Assembly (NCBI GenBank): GCA_910578715.1
Contig: CAJTRL010000092.1
Span: 1-9,597, forward strand
Reading direction: 5' to 3'
Length of the DNA: 9,597 bases
Source of the DNA: an uncultured Lachnospiraceae bacterium
GTDB lineage: Bacteria > Bacillota > Clostridia > Lachnospirales > Lachnospiraceae
The position numbers were made by a program, and so were the translations under genes. Below are positions 1 through 6,823 of the stretch, piece by piece; the stretch's first letter is position 1; every line of letters starts with the position of its first letter. The notes below the pieces were generated by a model that was given only the letters and a program-made list of their open reading frames with translations, was not told the DNA's origin and searched no databases.

Positions 1-2
1 AG

Positions 3-80
3 GTAAAATATCCATTAAATACATTTGCCTGGATATTTACGCAGCTTATCTGTCTTATCTTTCAAGGTAAGAAAAATTGA
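3..80 (+). CDS. C-terminal end of an upstream gene (partial)
   Basis: An open frame enters from the left edge and ends at a TGA at 78-80, giving about 25 residues that include the hydrophobic stretch FAWIFTQLICLIF and a basic tail GKKN. This looks like the end of a protein with a C-terminal membrane segment or amphipathic helix, as in many polysaccharide glycosyltransferases. The stop overlaps the ribosome binding site of the next gene, the usual arrangement inside an operon. Another frame is also open from the edge to a TAA at 68-70, so the choice of frame is an inference from hydrophobicity and the stop position. No function can be assigned. Confidence 0.45.
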   Translation, partial: VKYPLNTFAWIFTQLICLIFQGKKN

Positions 81-92
81 GGTGAAAAATAT

Positions 93-878
93 ATGGAAAA
101 ATTGAATTCCAAGAAATTTATTGTAACTGTAATTGAATTTGCAATAAATGATTTTAAGAAAAAGTATTCCGGTTCTGTATTGGGTATTGCCTGGGCATAT
201 ATTCAAACAATAATGATGGTTATAATCTATTGGTGTGTATTTCAATTTGGATTACGGGCTGCCGGCGCCAAGGGAGTTCCCTTTTTAGCATGGTTTATTG
301 CCGGGTATATGCCATGGATGCTTTTTTCTGATATTATTAACAGTTCTATCGGATGTATGTCAGAGTATAGCTATATTGTAAAAAAGGTAGTATTTGATGT
401 TAATATTATACCTTTGGCTAAAATAGTCGGATGCCTGTTTATTCATTCTGTTTTTATGTTGATTGTCATTGCCGTTGCTTTTGCATATGGTATTTTTTCA
501 GGCGTATATCTTTTTCAATTAATTTATTATTTTATAGCTTTACTTCTGCTGGCAATTCCTCTCGCTTTTTTGTGTTCAGCCGTCAATGTATTTTTTAAGG
601 ATTTTGCACAAGGAGTTGCTATAGTTTTAAATATATTAATGTGGCTGACTCCCATTGTATGGGATTTTTCGGCTGTACCAGACAAATTAGCAATATTGTT
701 TAAAATAAATCCGATGTTTTATATTATTAATGGGTTTAGAGAATCTATATTGTATAGAGTCGGTATTGTTGAACATTGTTTTAATGGATTATATTATTGG
801 GCAATTGTAGTTTTCTTATGGATTGGGTGTATGAAAACATATAGGAGATTATTGCCGCATATGGCAGACGTTTTATAA
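93..878 (+). CDS. wzm: ABC-2 type polysaccharide exporter, permease subunit (Wzm/TagG family)
   Basis: This 261-residue protein is the membrane half of an ABC exporter that moves lipid-linked polysaccharide across the cytoplasmic membrane. It has about six hydrophobic segments, roughly at residues 32-54, 64-84, 108-132, 140-163, 174-190 and 233-248, and a normal family length. Family hallmarks are the N-terminal amphipathic region DFKKKYSGSVLGIAW (20-34), NVFFKDFAQ (165-173), LTPIVWDFSAVP (185-196) and NPMFYIINGFRESIL (206-220). The family usually has a proline just after the LGxxW stretch; here the sequence reads YIQTIMM, with threonine in that area. The ATG at 93 is preceded by GAGGTG at 79-84 at good spacing. 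The ATPase partner starts 14 bases downstream, so the two almost certainly form one transporter. The substrate cannot be read from the permease alone; TagG-like teichoic acid export is the alternative to wall-polysaccharide export. Confidence 0.93.
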   Translation: MEKLNSKKFIVTVIEFAINDFKKKYSGSVLGIAWAYIQTIMMVIIYWCVFQFGLRAAGAKGVPFLAWFIAGYMPWMLFSDIINSSIGCMSEYSYIVKKVVFDVNIIPLAKIVGCLFIHSVFMLIVIAVAFAYGIFSGVYLFQLIYYFIALLLLAIPLAFLCSAVNVFFKDFAQGVAIVLNILMWLTPIVWDFSAVPDKLAILFKINPMFYIINGFRESILYRVGIVEHCFNGLYYWAIVVFLWIGCMKTYRRLLPHMADVL

Positions 879-886
879 GGGGAGGA
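877..886 (+). promoter_or_regulatory. Strong ribosome binding site of the exporter ATPase gene
   Basis: AAGGGGAGGA lies six bases before the ATG at 893 and begins within the TAA stop of the permease gene. It is among the best Shine-Dalgarno matches in the window, supports the ATG at 893 as the start, and fits coupled expression of the two transporter subunits. Confidence 0.75.
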
Positions 887-892
887 ATTTAT

Positions 893-2209
893 ATGCAGCA
901 GACTACAATAAAAGTAGAAAATATATCTAAAATATATAAAATATACGACAATCCAAAGGAACGTTTTTTGGAAGTAATTCAGAAGGGGAAAGAATATGGA
1001 AAGAATCATTATGCATTGAACGATGTATCTTTTGAAGTAAAAGAAGGAGAATTATTAGGTATTATTGGTGTGAATGGAAGTGGAAAATCTACCCTTCTCA
1101 AGATAATTACAGGAGTGCTGCAGCCAACGAGTGGAAAGGTGACTGTAAATGGAAAGGTTTCTGCATTATTGGAATTAGGAGCGGGATTTAATCCGGAATA
1201 CACTGGTGTAGAAAATATTTATTTTAATGGATTGGTGATGGGTTTTTCCAGGAAGGAAATGGAAGAAAAGGTGCAGGGCATTATTGAATTTGCGGATATA
1301 GGCGAGTTCATTAATCAACCGGTCAAGACGTATTCAAGCGGTATGCTTGTAAGACTGGCTTATGCGGTGGCGGTAAGCATTGAGCCAGATATTCTTATAG
1401 TTGATGAGGCACTGGCGGTAGGCGACGTCTATTTTCAGATGAAATCAATGTCTAAGATGGAAGAACTATTTCGTAAAGGAAAAACAGTAATTTTTGTATC
1501 ACATGATACGGCGTCTGTAAGAAAACTATGCAATACAGCAATATATTTGGATAAAGGGAAAATAATTGCCAAAGGGACAGCAAAAGAAGTAGTTGATTTA
1601 TATGAGAAAAAGGCGCGGGAAGTAATGTCCAGTTCTTCAAAAGATATGAAAAAAGATAGTATAAAACAAATTACTACAGATATGTTTAAACATGAAGCTG
1701 ATGAGGCATTTGTGCGGAATGAAAAATATGAAAAACTGGTTGAACATTCAAGGGAGGGAAACGGAAAGGCGAAGGTTTGTAATCTCGAATTATTATCGGA
1801 GGAAGGGGAGCCTTTGTTAATAGTGGATGAAAACAGAGTTGGAATAATACGGATAAGCGTTATTTTTTATGAGGACTGTCAATGCTCTGTTGGTTACCAT
1901 ATTAGGGATGAAAAAAACGAACAAATACTGGGAAGCAATACAGTCTATGAAGGGATAGGGGAAATAAGCGGCTTTTCGGGAGACAGGATAATAATAGAAT
2001 TTAAGACTGAGTTACCATTGAAAGAAGGAAGATATAATATAATGACTGTGCTTTCGACATCGGTATTTCTTAACAGAACGGTTGAATTTGTAGATGTTAC
2101 AAAAGATGGAATGTATTTTGATGTATTAGAAAAGAAGCCATATAGAATTTGGAATATGGTACAATTACAGAATACTGTCAGAATTAGAAAAGTTAGTAAT
2201 GAACAATAG
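893..2209 (+). CDS. wzt: ABC exporter ATPase with C-terminal glycan-binding-type domain (Wzt family)
   Basis: This 438-residue cytoplasmic ATPase would power export by the adjacent permease. The nucleotide-binding domain (about 1-240) has Walker A GVNGSGKST (59-67), signature YSSGM (147-151), Walker B ILIVDEA (167-173) and H-loop SHD (203-205). The sequence around the signature, TYSSGMLVRLAYAVAV, is typical of polysaccharide and teichoic acid exporters. A lysine-rich linker (about 240-290) leads to a C-terminal domain (about 291-438) of mostly beta-type sequence, beginning GKAKVCNLELLSEEGEPLL, as in Wzt C-terminal domains. In Escherichia coli O8/O9a such a domain binds the modified non-reducing end of the O-antigen and couples chain completion to export. 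By inference this protein is substrate-selective rather than a bare TagH-like ATPase, and the ligand may be made by genes in this cluster. Stop TAG at 2207-2209. Confidence 0.93.
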   Translation: MQQTTIKVENISKIYKIYDNPKERFLEVIQKGKEYGKNHYALNDVSFEVKEGELLGIIGVNGSGKSTLLKIITGVLQPTSGKVTVNGKVSALLELGAGFNPEYTGVENIYFNGLVMGFSRKEMEEKVQGIIEFADIGEFINQPVKTYSSGMLVRLAYAVAVSIEPDILIVDEALAVGDVYFQMKSMSKMEELFRKGKTVIFVSHDTASVRKLCNTAIYLDKGKIIAKGTAKEVVDLYEKKAREVMSSSSKDMKKDSIKQITTDMFKHEADEAFVRNEKYEKLVEHSREGNGKAKVCNLELLSEEGEPLLIVDENRVGIIRISVIFYEDCQCSVGYHIRDEKNEQILGSNTVYEGIGEISGFSGDRIIIEFKTELPLKEGRYNIMTVLSTSVFLNRTVEFVDVTKDGMYFDVLEKKPYRIWNMVQLQNTVRIRKVSNEQ

Positions 2210-2213
2210 TATG

Positions 2214-2224
2214 AAAGGGCTGGA
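2214..2224 (+). promoter_or_regulatory. Weak ribosome binding site for a TTG start
   Basis: The only purine-rich stretch before the TTG at 2233 is AAAGGGCTGGA. AAAGGG sits 13 bases upstream, longer than ideal, and TGGA somewhat closer. Together with the TTG codon this predicts lower translation of the aminotransferase than of the preceding transporter genes. This is inference from sequence match only. Confidence 0.35.
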
Positions 2225-2232
2225 ATATAAAT

Positions 2233-3360
2233 TTGGAAAAAATAATTAATGTCACATCACCTCTTATGCCTACAATGGAGCGGTATATCGAGGAACTGAA
2301 TAAAATTTGGAATTCGAGATGGATGACCAATAATGGACCGGAGTATGTAGAATTTCAGAGTAAGTTAGAAGAATTGTTGGAAAATAAAGTAGAATTATAT
2401 GTGAATGGACACATGGCACTGGATATTGCAATAAAAGCATTGGAGCTTAAAGGTGAAGTCATTACTACACCATATACATTTGCGTCTACAACCCATGCCC
2501 TAGTCATGAATGGTCTGACACCTGTTTTCTGTGATATTGGTGATGATTATACGATAGATGTGGACAAAATAGAAGAATTGATAACAGACAAGACATGTGC
2601 AATATTGGCCGTACATGTTTATGGCTGCATCTGTGATGTAGATAAAATAGAAGAAATTGCCCACAGACATAATTTAAAAGTCATTTATGATGCAGCGCAT
2701 GCTTTTGCGGTAAAGAAGAAGGGAAAGTCCATTGCGGGGTATGGCGATATTTCTATGTTTTCTTTACATGCAACTAAAGTATTTAACTCTATTGAAGGGG
2801 GAATACTGGCATATCATGATGAAAAGTATGCGAGGGAACTGCGCAATCTTCGGAATTTCGGGATAGAAAATGAAGAGAGTATTACTTCTGTAGGTTTAAA
2901 TGCTAAAATGAATGAGTTTGCGGCGGCAATGGGTATATGCAATTTAGAAATACTGGAGGAGGCAATTGCGGCAAGAAGAATAATTGTGGAAAAGTATTTA
3001 GAAATAATACAATGTTCAAAAGGAATTAAAACTTTAAATTATGAAAACTTTAAAAATAATGATATAGAATACAATTATGCCTATATGCCGATAGAGATAG
3101 ATGAAAGCATAACCGGATTCACAAGAGATGATTTACATAGCTTTCTGAAAACAAAAAATATTGGGGCAAGAAAATATTTTTATCCAATTGTGACAGACTA
3201 TGAATGTTATAGAGATAAATTTAATAGTAATTTGACGCCAAATGCAAAAAAAGTTGGGGATAGAATTTTGACATTACCTCTTTCTGCTTCTATGACAGAG
3301 GAAGAAGTCTCCAGATGTTGTAATGCATTGCGAGAGATGATAGAGAGGAAAAGAATGTGA
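2233..3360 (+). CDS. PLP-dependent sugar aminotransferase (DegT/DnrJ/EryC1 family, VioA-like)
   Basis: This 375-residue cytoplasmic enzyme is expected to transfer an amino group, usually from glutamate, to a keto-deoxy sugar nucleotide. The PLP-binding lysine is K182 in SLHATKVFNSIEGG (177-190). The cofactor-contacting aspartate is D153 in IYDAAHAFAV (151-160). Other family segments are RWMTNNGP (29-36), VITTPYTFASTTHAL (76-90) and AVHVYG (126-131). The phosphate-binding segment reads VNGHMAL (57-63) in place of the commoner SGTxAL. From memory, the overall pattern most resembles dTDP-4-keto-6-deoxyglucose 4-aminotransferases such as VioA, so a 4-amino-4,6-dideoxy sugar is a reasonable but unproven product. 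The start is a TTG: the upstream in-frame stop at 2212-2214 leaves no ATG, GTG or other TTG before it, and the first in-frame ATG (residue 13) would remove conserved N-terminal sequence. The end overlaps the next gene by four bases. Confidence 0.9.
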   Translation: MEKIINVTSPLMPTMERYIEELNKIWNSRWMTNNGPEYVEFQSKLEELLENKVELYVNGHMALDIAIKALELKGEVITTPYTFASTTHALVMNGLTPVFCDIGDDYTIDVDKIEELITDKTCAILAVHVYGCICDVDKIEEIAHRHNLKVIYDAAHAFAVKKKGKSIAGYGDISMFSLHATKVFNSIEGGILAYHDEKYARELRNLRNFGIENEESITSVGLNAKMNEFAAAMGICNLEILEEAIAARRIIVEKYLEIIQCSKGIKTLNYENFKNNDIEYNYAYMPIEIDESITGFTRDDLHSFLKTKNIGARKYFYPIVTDYECYRDKFNSNLTPNAKKVGDRILTLPLSASMTEEEVSRCCNALREMIERKRM

Positions 3361-5162
3361 AGGATATATTTTTTCATCAGATTGTCAAATATACATATGC
3401 TAAACAGGGGATTGAAGCTATGCGGACTCAAGAGAAGCATAGGATTCTCGAGATAGGGGCAGATTCATGCAGTAATCTTGGGGAGTATTTGCCTGATGAT
3501 ACGATTATGTATTTAGATGTTACCTCCTTAGATATGGCACAGGCCGATGCTGGTTCCTATAAGGAGGACATTTTGTATGAAGATGAATATTTTGATTTTG
3601 TTGTGATATTGGACGCGCTGGAATCTGTCAAAGAAGATAAAAGGCTGGATTTTATTAAAACGATTAACCGTATAGCAAAAATAGGAATCATTTTATCTTC
3701 ATTAAACTGTTTTGTAAATGATTCATTTGAAGGTGAATTGTTAAAATATTTTTATAAGTTAAGCGGACAGCCTATGCCTCTATGGTTTGACAAACATAAG
3801 GATTACCCGCATCTTGATAAAGATGCGATAGTTATGTTACTTGAAAAGGCAGAAGTGAATGATAATTGTATACTATCCTATTATGGAATAAAAAGAGATT
3901 TACTGATAAAGATATCGCTATTAGAGATAATGGCATCCCAAACCGAAGCATGTTCTAATTTTTTTGATATTATGGATTCGGATTATCTTCATAGCATTTT
4001 ATATCAGGATATAGGGCTGCCGGCGGATTTATCAGCGCGGATATACGTCATTTGGACGAAAAATAATTCCATTGGAAAGGCAAAAAAACAGTTTTGTCAA
4101 GATAGCCAGAGTATGAGAAAAGCAATAGATAGTTTTGAAGAAAAGCATTTAGAATTAATGAAATGGGGCTTAATAAACCTGGATTATTTTAAAAAAATCG
4201 GAAATACAAAATTTGGAAAAAATAAGTTAAACGTAGTGTTGGTCACATATAATCAGGCAAAATTTATCAGACAGACATTAGAATCTGTTTTGAACCAGCA
4301 GACAGTATTTAACTATAATATCATTGTCGCGGATGACTGCTCTACTGATGATACGGTTTCTATTATTAAACAGATGGAGCAGCAGACGGAGATACCATTT
4401 GTGTATCTGCCCAATGACCATAATCTGGGTATAATGCAAAATTATAAACGGGCGTTTGAAGCATGCGATGCAGAATATATTGCAATTATGGAAGGAGATG
4501 ATTTATGGACAGATAAATTGCGTCTCCAGAAGCATATATATTTTTTGGACGGTCATTGGGAGTGTGCAATGTCATTTAATCAATATGTAGTCAAGAATTT
4601 TGAAGAGGGGACGGCGTTTATACAGCCAAAGTTTTCTGATAGCAAGGACAAGAAGTATTTTAAATACCTTGACGGACATGATTTGGCATATACCAATTAT
4701 ATTGGTAATTTTTCTACATGTGTTTATCGAAGCAGCGTTTTGAAATCTTTGCCGGAGCAGATGTTTTCCATGAAGGGCTATGACTGGCTGACTAATATTA
4801 TGGTTTCAAGAATGGGATATGTGGCATGCCTGATTCAGCCAATGAGTATTTATAGAGTGCATTCACATGGAACCTGGAGCAGCCAGAATGACAAAGAAAA
4901 AAATCTGGCTATTATTGAGGCAATAGAAATATATGATGAATATACGGATAAAGAATTTACGTCAGAGTTTGCTGCTCATAAATTACGTTTGCGGATGCAG
5001 CTTCAGACGGGAAAGTTATATAAAATAAAAGCTATTATTAAAAATGTAATAAGGGGATGTTATAAGATTAGTTTTTATTTACCATCTATTTTTGTGCACA
5101 TAATAAAACTGCTTATGCCACCAGTGATATTAGATATAGTATCAGAAACTTGTGAGAGGTGA
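3357..5162 (+). CDS. Fusion of a methyltransferase-like domain with a family 2 glycosyltransferase
   Basis: This 601-residue protein has two parts. The N-terminal part (about 1-180) looks like a class I SAM methyltransferase: RILEIGADSCSNL (29-41) matches motif I, MYLDV (51-55) matches the acidic strand, and FDFVVILDALESV (79-91) with GIILSSLN (110-117) matches the later strands. Motif I lacks the usual GxGxG glycines, so activity is uncertain. A helical linker (about 180-285) follows. The C-terminal part (about 290-510) is a GT2 GT-A fold: VVLVTYNQAKFIRQTLESVL (293-312), ADDCSTDDT (325-333), the metal-binding EGDDLW (379-384) and YRVHSHGTWS (499-508). A hydrophobic tail (about 570-595) may associate with the membrane. 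The start is GTG, overlapping the aminotransferase stop as GTGA, with AGAGGA at 3344-3349. The likely role is adding a sugar to the growing chain, with possible methylation or scaffolding by the N-terminal domain. Donor and acceptor are unknown. Confidence 0.85.
   Translation: MKDIFFHQIVKYTYAKQGIEAMRTQEKHRILEIGADSCSNLGEYLPDDTIMYLDVTSLDMAQADAGSYKEDILYEDEYFDFVVILDALESVKEDKRLDFIKTINRIAKIGIILSSLNCFVNDSFEGELLKYFYKLSGQPMPLWFDKHKDYPHLDKDAIVMLLEKAEVNDNCILSYYGIKRDLLIKISLLEIMASQTEACSNFFDIMDSDYLHSILYQDIGLPADLSARIYVIWTKNNSIGKAKKQFCQDSQSMRKAIDSFEEKHLELMKWGLINLDYFKKIGNTKFGKNKLNVVLVTYNQAKFIRQTLESVLNQQTVFNYNIIVADDCSTDDTVSIIKQMEQQTEIPFVYLPNDHNLGIMQNYKRAFEACDAEYIAIMEGDDLWTDKLRLQKHIYFLDGHWECAMSFNQYVVKNFEEGTAFIQPKFSDSKDKKYFKYLDGHDLAYTNYIGNFSTCVYRSSVLKSLPEQMFSMKGYDWLTNIMVSRMGYVACLIQPMSIYRVHSHGTWSSQNDKEKNLAIIEAIEIYDEYTDKEFTSEFAAHKLRLRMQLQTGKLYKIKAIIKNVIRGCYKISFYLPSIFVHIIKLLMPPVILDIVSETCER
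5155..5161 (+). promoter_or_regulatory. Ribosome binding site fixing the second glycosyltransferase start
   Basis: AGAGGTG ends five bases before the ATG at 5167 and contains part of the TGA stop of the fusion gene. It favours ATG 5167 over the in-frame GTG at 5152, which lies inside the upstream gene and has no comparable site. Confidence 0.7.
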
Positions 5163-5166
5163 AGTT

Positions 5167-6258
5167 ATGGATGAAGTCAAAGTAAGTGTGATGTTTATGT
5201 CATATAATCATGGCGCTTATATTCAGCAGGCCATGAGAAGTGTATTGGCACAGACGTTTCAAAATTATGAAGTAATAGTATCTGACGACTGCTCGCAGGA
5301 TAATACAAGAGAGGTTTTGGAGCAATTCAAAGATAATAGAATTTCGTTACACTTTTTTGAAGAGAATCAGGGGGCTACCATTAATAATCTGTATATCTGG
5401 CGGCAGTGCAGAGGTGAATATCTGGCGTTAATAAATTCTGATGATGTGTGGATGCCGGAGCATCTGCAAAAAAGTGTTGACTATTTAGACGGGCATAAAG
5501 ACTGTGGGGCAGTTTTTTCATGGGCTGCTTCCATTAATGAAGAAGGTACTATAATAGAGCCATGTATTGAAGTTTTTAAACAGCCAAATCGTTCACAGGC
5601 GGAATGGGTCTATTATCTTTTTACAAAAGGAAATTGCTTATGTCATCCAAGCATGGTGATTCGGAGAGAAGTATATGAAAATGTCGGATTTTATAAAATA
5701 GGATTTAGACAATTACCGGATTATAATATGTGGACGCGTATGGTAAATAAGTATAATCTGCATATACTGGAAGAAGTATTGATGTATCATCGAAGATGTA
5801 TTCGAACAAACCAGAATACGAGTGCGCCTGTGGTTGATAATTCTGTTCGGGATGTAAACGAATCCTTATATACGCTCATACATTATTTTGATAATATGAC
5901 AGATGAATTATTTTGCCGTGCATTTCAGTCTGAATTCAGAAATAAAAATGCTCGGCAAAGAGAGGAGCTTTTGTGTGAAAAGTTCTTTTTGATGTATGAT
6001 GAAAAGTATTATATGTCCCGTATTGGAAAATTTGCGGCATTTTTGTATCTTCAAAGTATATACGATAATCAGAATTTATGGGAAATAATGAAAAATCAGT
6101 ACGGTTTTAATTTAAATGATTTTTACAATTTAGGGGCAGACTTTGACCTTTTAGGGTTAAAAAGGAATTCAATTTGTCCCAATATATTAAAAACGAGTAT
6201 TTTTAAGAAAATGTTATTTGGAATTCAGTCAAGGAAGGAAGGGAAAAGTCATGAGTAG
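5167..6258 (+). CDS. Family 2 glycosyltransferase
   Basis: This 363-residue cytoplasmic, membrane-associated-type glycosyltransferase would transfer a sugar from a nucleotide donor to the lipid-linked glycan. The GT-A domain occupies about residues 5-215: VSVMFMSYNHGAYIQQAM (6-23), nucleotide-binding SDDCSQDNT (39-47), metal-binding NSDDVW (90-95), a likely acceptor-site aspartate in LPDYNMWTRM (183-192) and YHRR (207-210). About 150 further residues form a mixed helical extension with no motif I recognise. It resembles the GT2 half of the preceding protein, including a shared FLDGH/YLDGH stretch after the DxD region, so the two may be old duplicates with different linkages. I chose ATG 5167 over the in-frame GTG 5152 because of the ribosome binding site. 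The gene lies four bases after the fusion gene and overlaps the next gene by eight bases. Donor sugar unknown. Confidence 0.88.
   Translation: MDEVKVSVMFMSYNHGAYIQQAMRSVLAQTFQNYEVIVSDDCSQDNTREVLEQFKDNRISLHFFEENQGATINNLYIWRQCRGEYLALINSDDVWMPEHLQKSVDYLDGHKDCGAVFSWAASINEEGTIIEPCIEVFKQPNRSQAEWVYYLFTKGNCLCHPSMVIRREVYENVGFYKIGFRQLPDYNMWTRMVNKYNLHILEEVLMYHRRCIRTNQNTSAPVVDNSVRDVNESLYTLIHYFDNMTDELFCRAFQSEFRNKNARQREELLCEKFFLMYDEKYYMSRIGKFAAFLYLQSIYDNQNLWEIMKNQYGFNLNDFYNLGADFDLLGLKRNSICPNILKTSIFKKMLFGIQSRKEGKSHE
6232..6243 (+). promoter_or_regulatory. Ribosome binding site fixing the acetyltransferase start
   Basis: The purine-rich AGGAAGGAAGGG lies seven bases upstream of ATG 6251, inside the end of the glycosyltransferase gene. 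It supports ATG 6251 over the in-frame ATG at 6218, which would add eleven residues (MEFSQGRKGKV) that do not look like family sequence. Confidence 0.65.
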
Positions 6259-6823
6259 TTTTTATACAGAAGCAGAATTAATGGAGATGGGTTTTAAGTA
6301 TATAGGAAAAAATGTGAAAATTAGTAGAAAAACAAGTATTTATGATATTTCAAATATTAGTGTGGATGATAATACCCGCATAGATGATTTTGCATTGCTG
6401 AGTGGACATATTAAAATAGGAAAACATGTCCATATAGCTGCCTATGCGGCCTTATTTGCGGGAAAGGCCGGTATTGAAGTTGAAGATTTTTGTGGGCTTT
6501 CAGCAAGATGCAATGTATATGCGGCATCAGATGATTATTCAGGACAGGCCTTGACCAATCCTACTGTACCGGAACAGTATAAATTAATAACGAGCAAGAA
6601 AGTTATTTTTAAAAAACATGCGCTAATAGGAGCTGGCTGTACGGTATTTCCGGGGGTTATTGTGGGCGAAGGCGCGTCGGTTGGGGCAATGAGCCTTATC
6701 ACAAGGGACGTGAATCCCTGGATGATGTATGTCGGCGTGCCGGCAAAAGAACTTCGTCCTAGAGAAAAGGCGCTTTTGCAATTAGAGGAAAGACTTTTAG
6801 AGGAAGAGAAGAATGAATCATAA
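6251..6823 (+). CDS. Left-handed beta-helix (hexapeptide repeat) sugar acetyltransferase
   Basis: This 190-residue cytoplasmic protein belongs to the acetyl-CoA-dependent hexapeptide acyltransferases, which act as trimers. Hexapeptide turns are visible in IGKNVKISRKTSI (18-30), ISVDDNTRIDD (36-46), IKIGKHVHIAAYAAL (54-68), and ALIGAGCTVFPGVIVGEGASVGA through residue 147. A SASDDYSG-like insertion (AASDDYSGQ, 91-99) and a NPTVP segment (103-107) form the extended loop seen in galactoside and O-antigen acetyltransferases. H123 in KKHALIGAG is a candidate catalytic or CoA-side histidine. VGVPAKELRPRE (161-172) is the usual C-terminal motif, followed by a charged helix. With the aminotransferase upstream, N-acetylation of an amino-deoxy sugar nucleotide (VioB-like role) is attractive, but O-acetylation of a glycan sugar is equally compatible. 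The gene overlaps the preceding gene by eight bases and the following one by eleven. Confidence 0.88.
   Translation: MSSFYTEAELMEMGFKYIGKNVKISRKTSIYDISNISVDDNTRIDDFALLSGHIKIGKHVHIAAYAALFAGKAGIEVEDFCGLSARCNVYAASDDYSGQALTNPTVPEQYKLITSKKVIFKKHALIGAGCTVFPGVIVGEGASVGAMSLITRDVNPWMMYVGVPAKELRPREKALLQLEERLLEEEKNES

Noticed and set aside
1..92. Promoter or terminator before the permease gene
   Set aside because: No convincing -35/-10 pair or hairpin with a T run is visible, and an open frame reaches into the ribosome binding site, so the region looks like operon interior.
15..245. Minus-strand open frame across the start of the permease gene
   Set aside because: It overlaps the well-supported permease start and has low-complexity sequence without recognisable motifs. 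The other minus-strand frames (794-1009, 1009-1203, 1452-1640, 3207-3440, 6920-7135) are rejected for the same reason.
2211..2249. A 12-codon frame starting at ATG 2211 and overlapping the TTG start of the aminotransferase, as a possible leader peptide
   Set aside because: No ribosome binding site precedes it, and it lies in the weak spacer before the TTG; chance is the simpler explanation.
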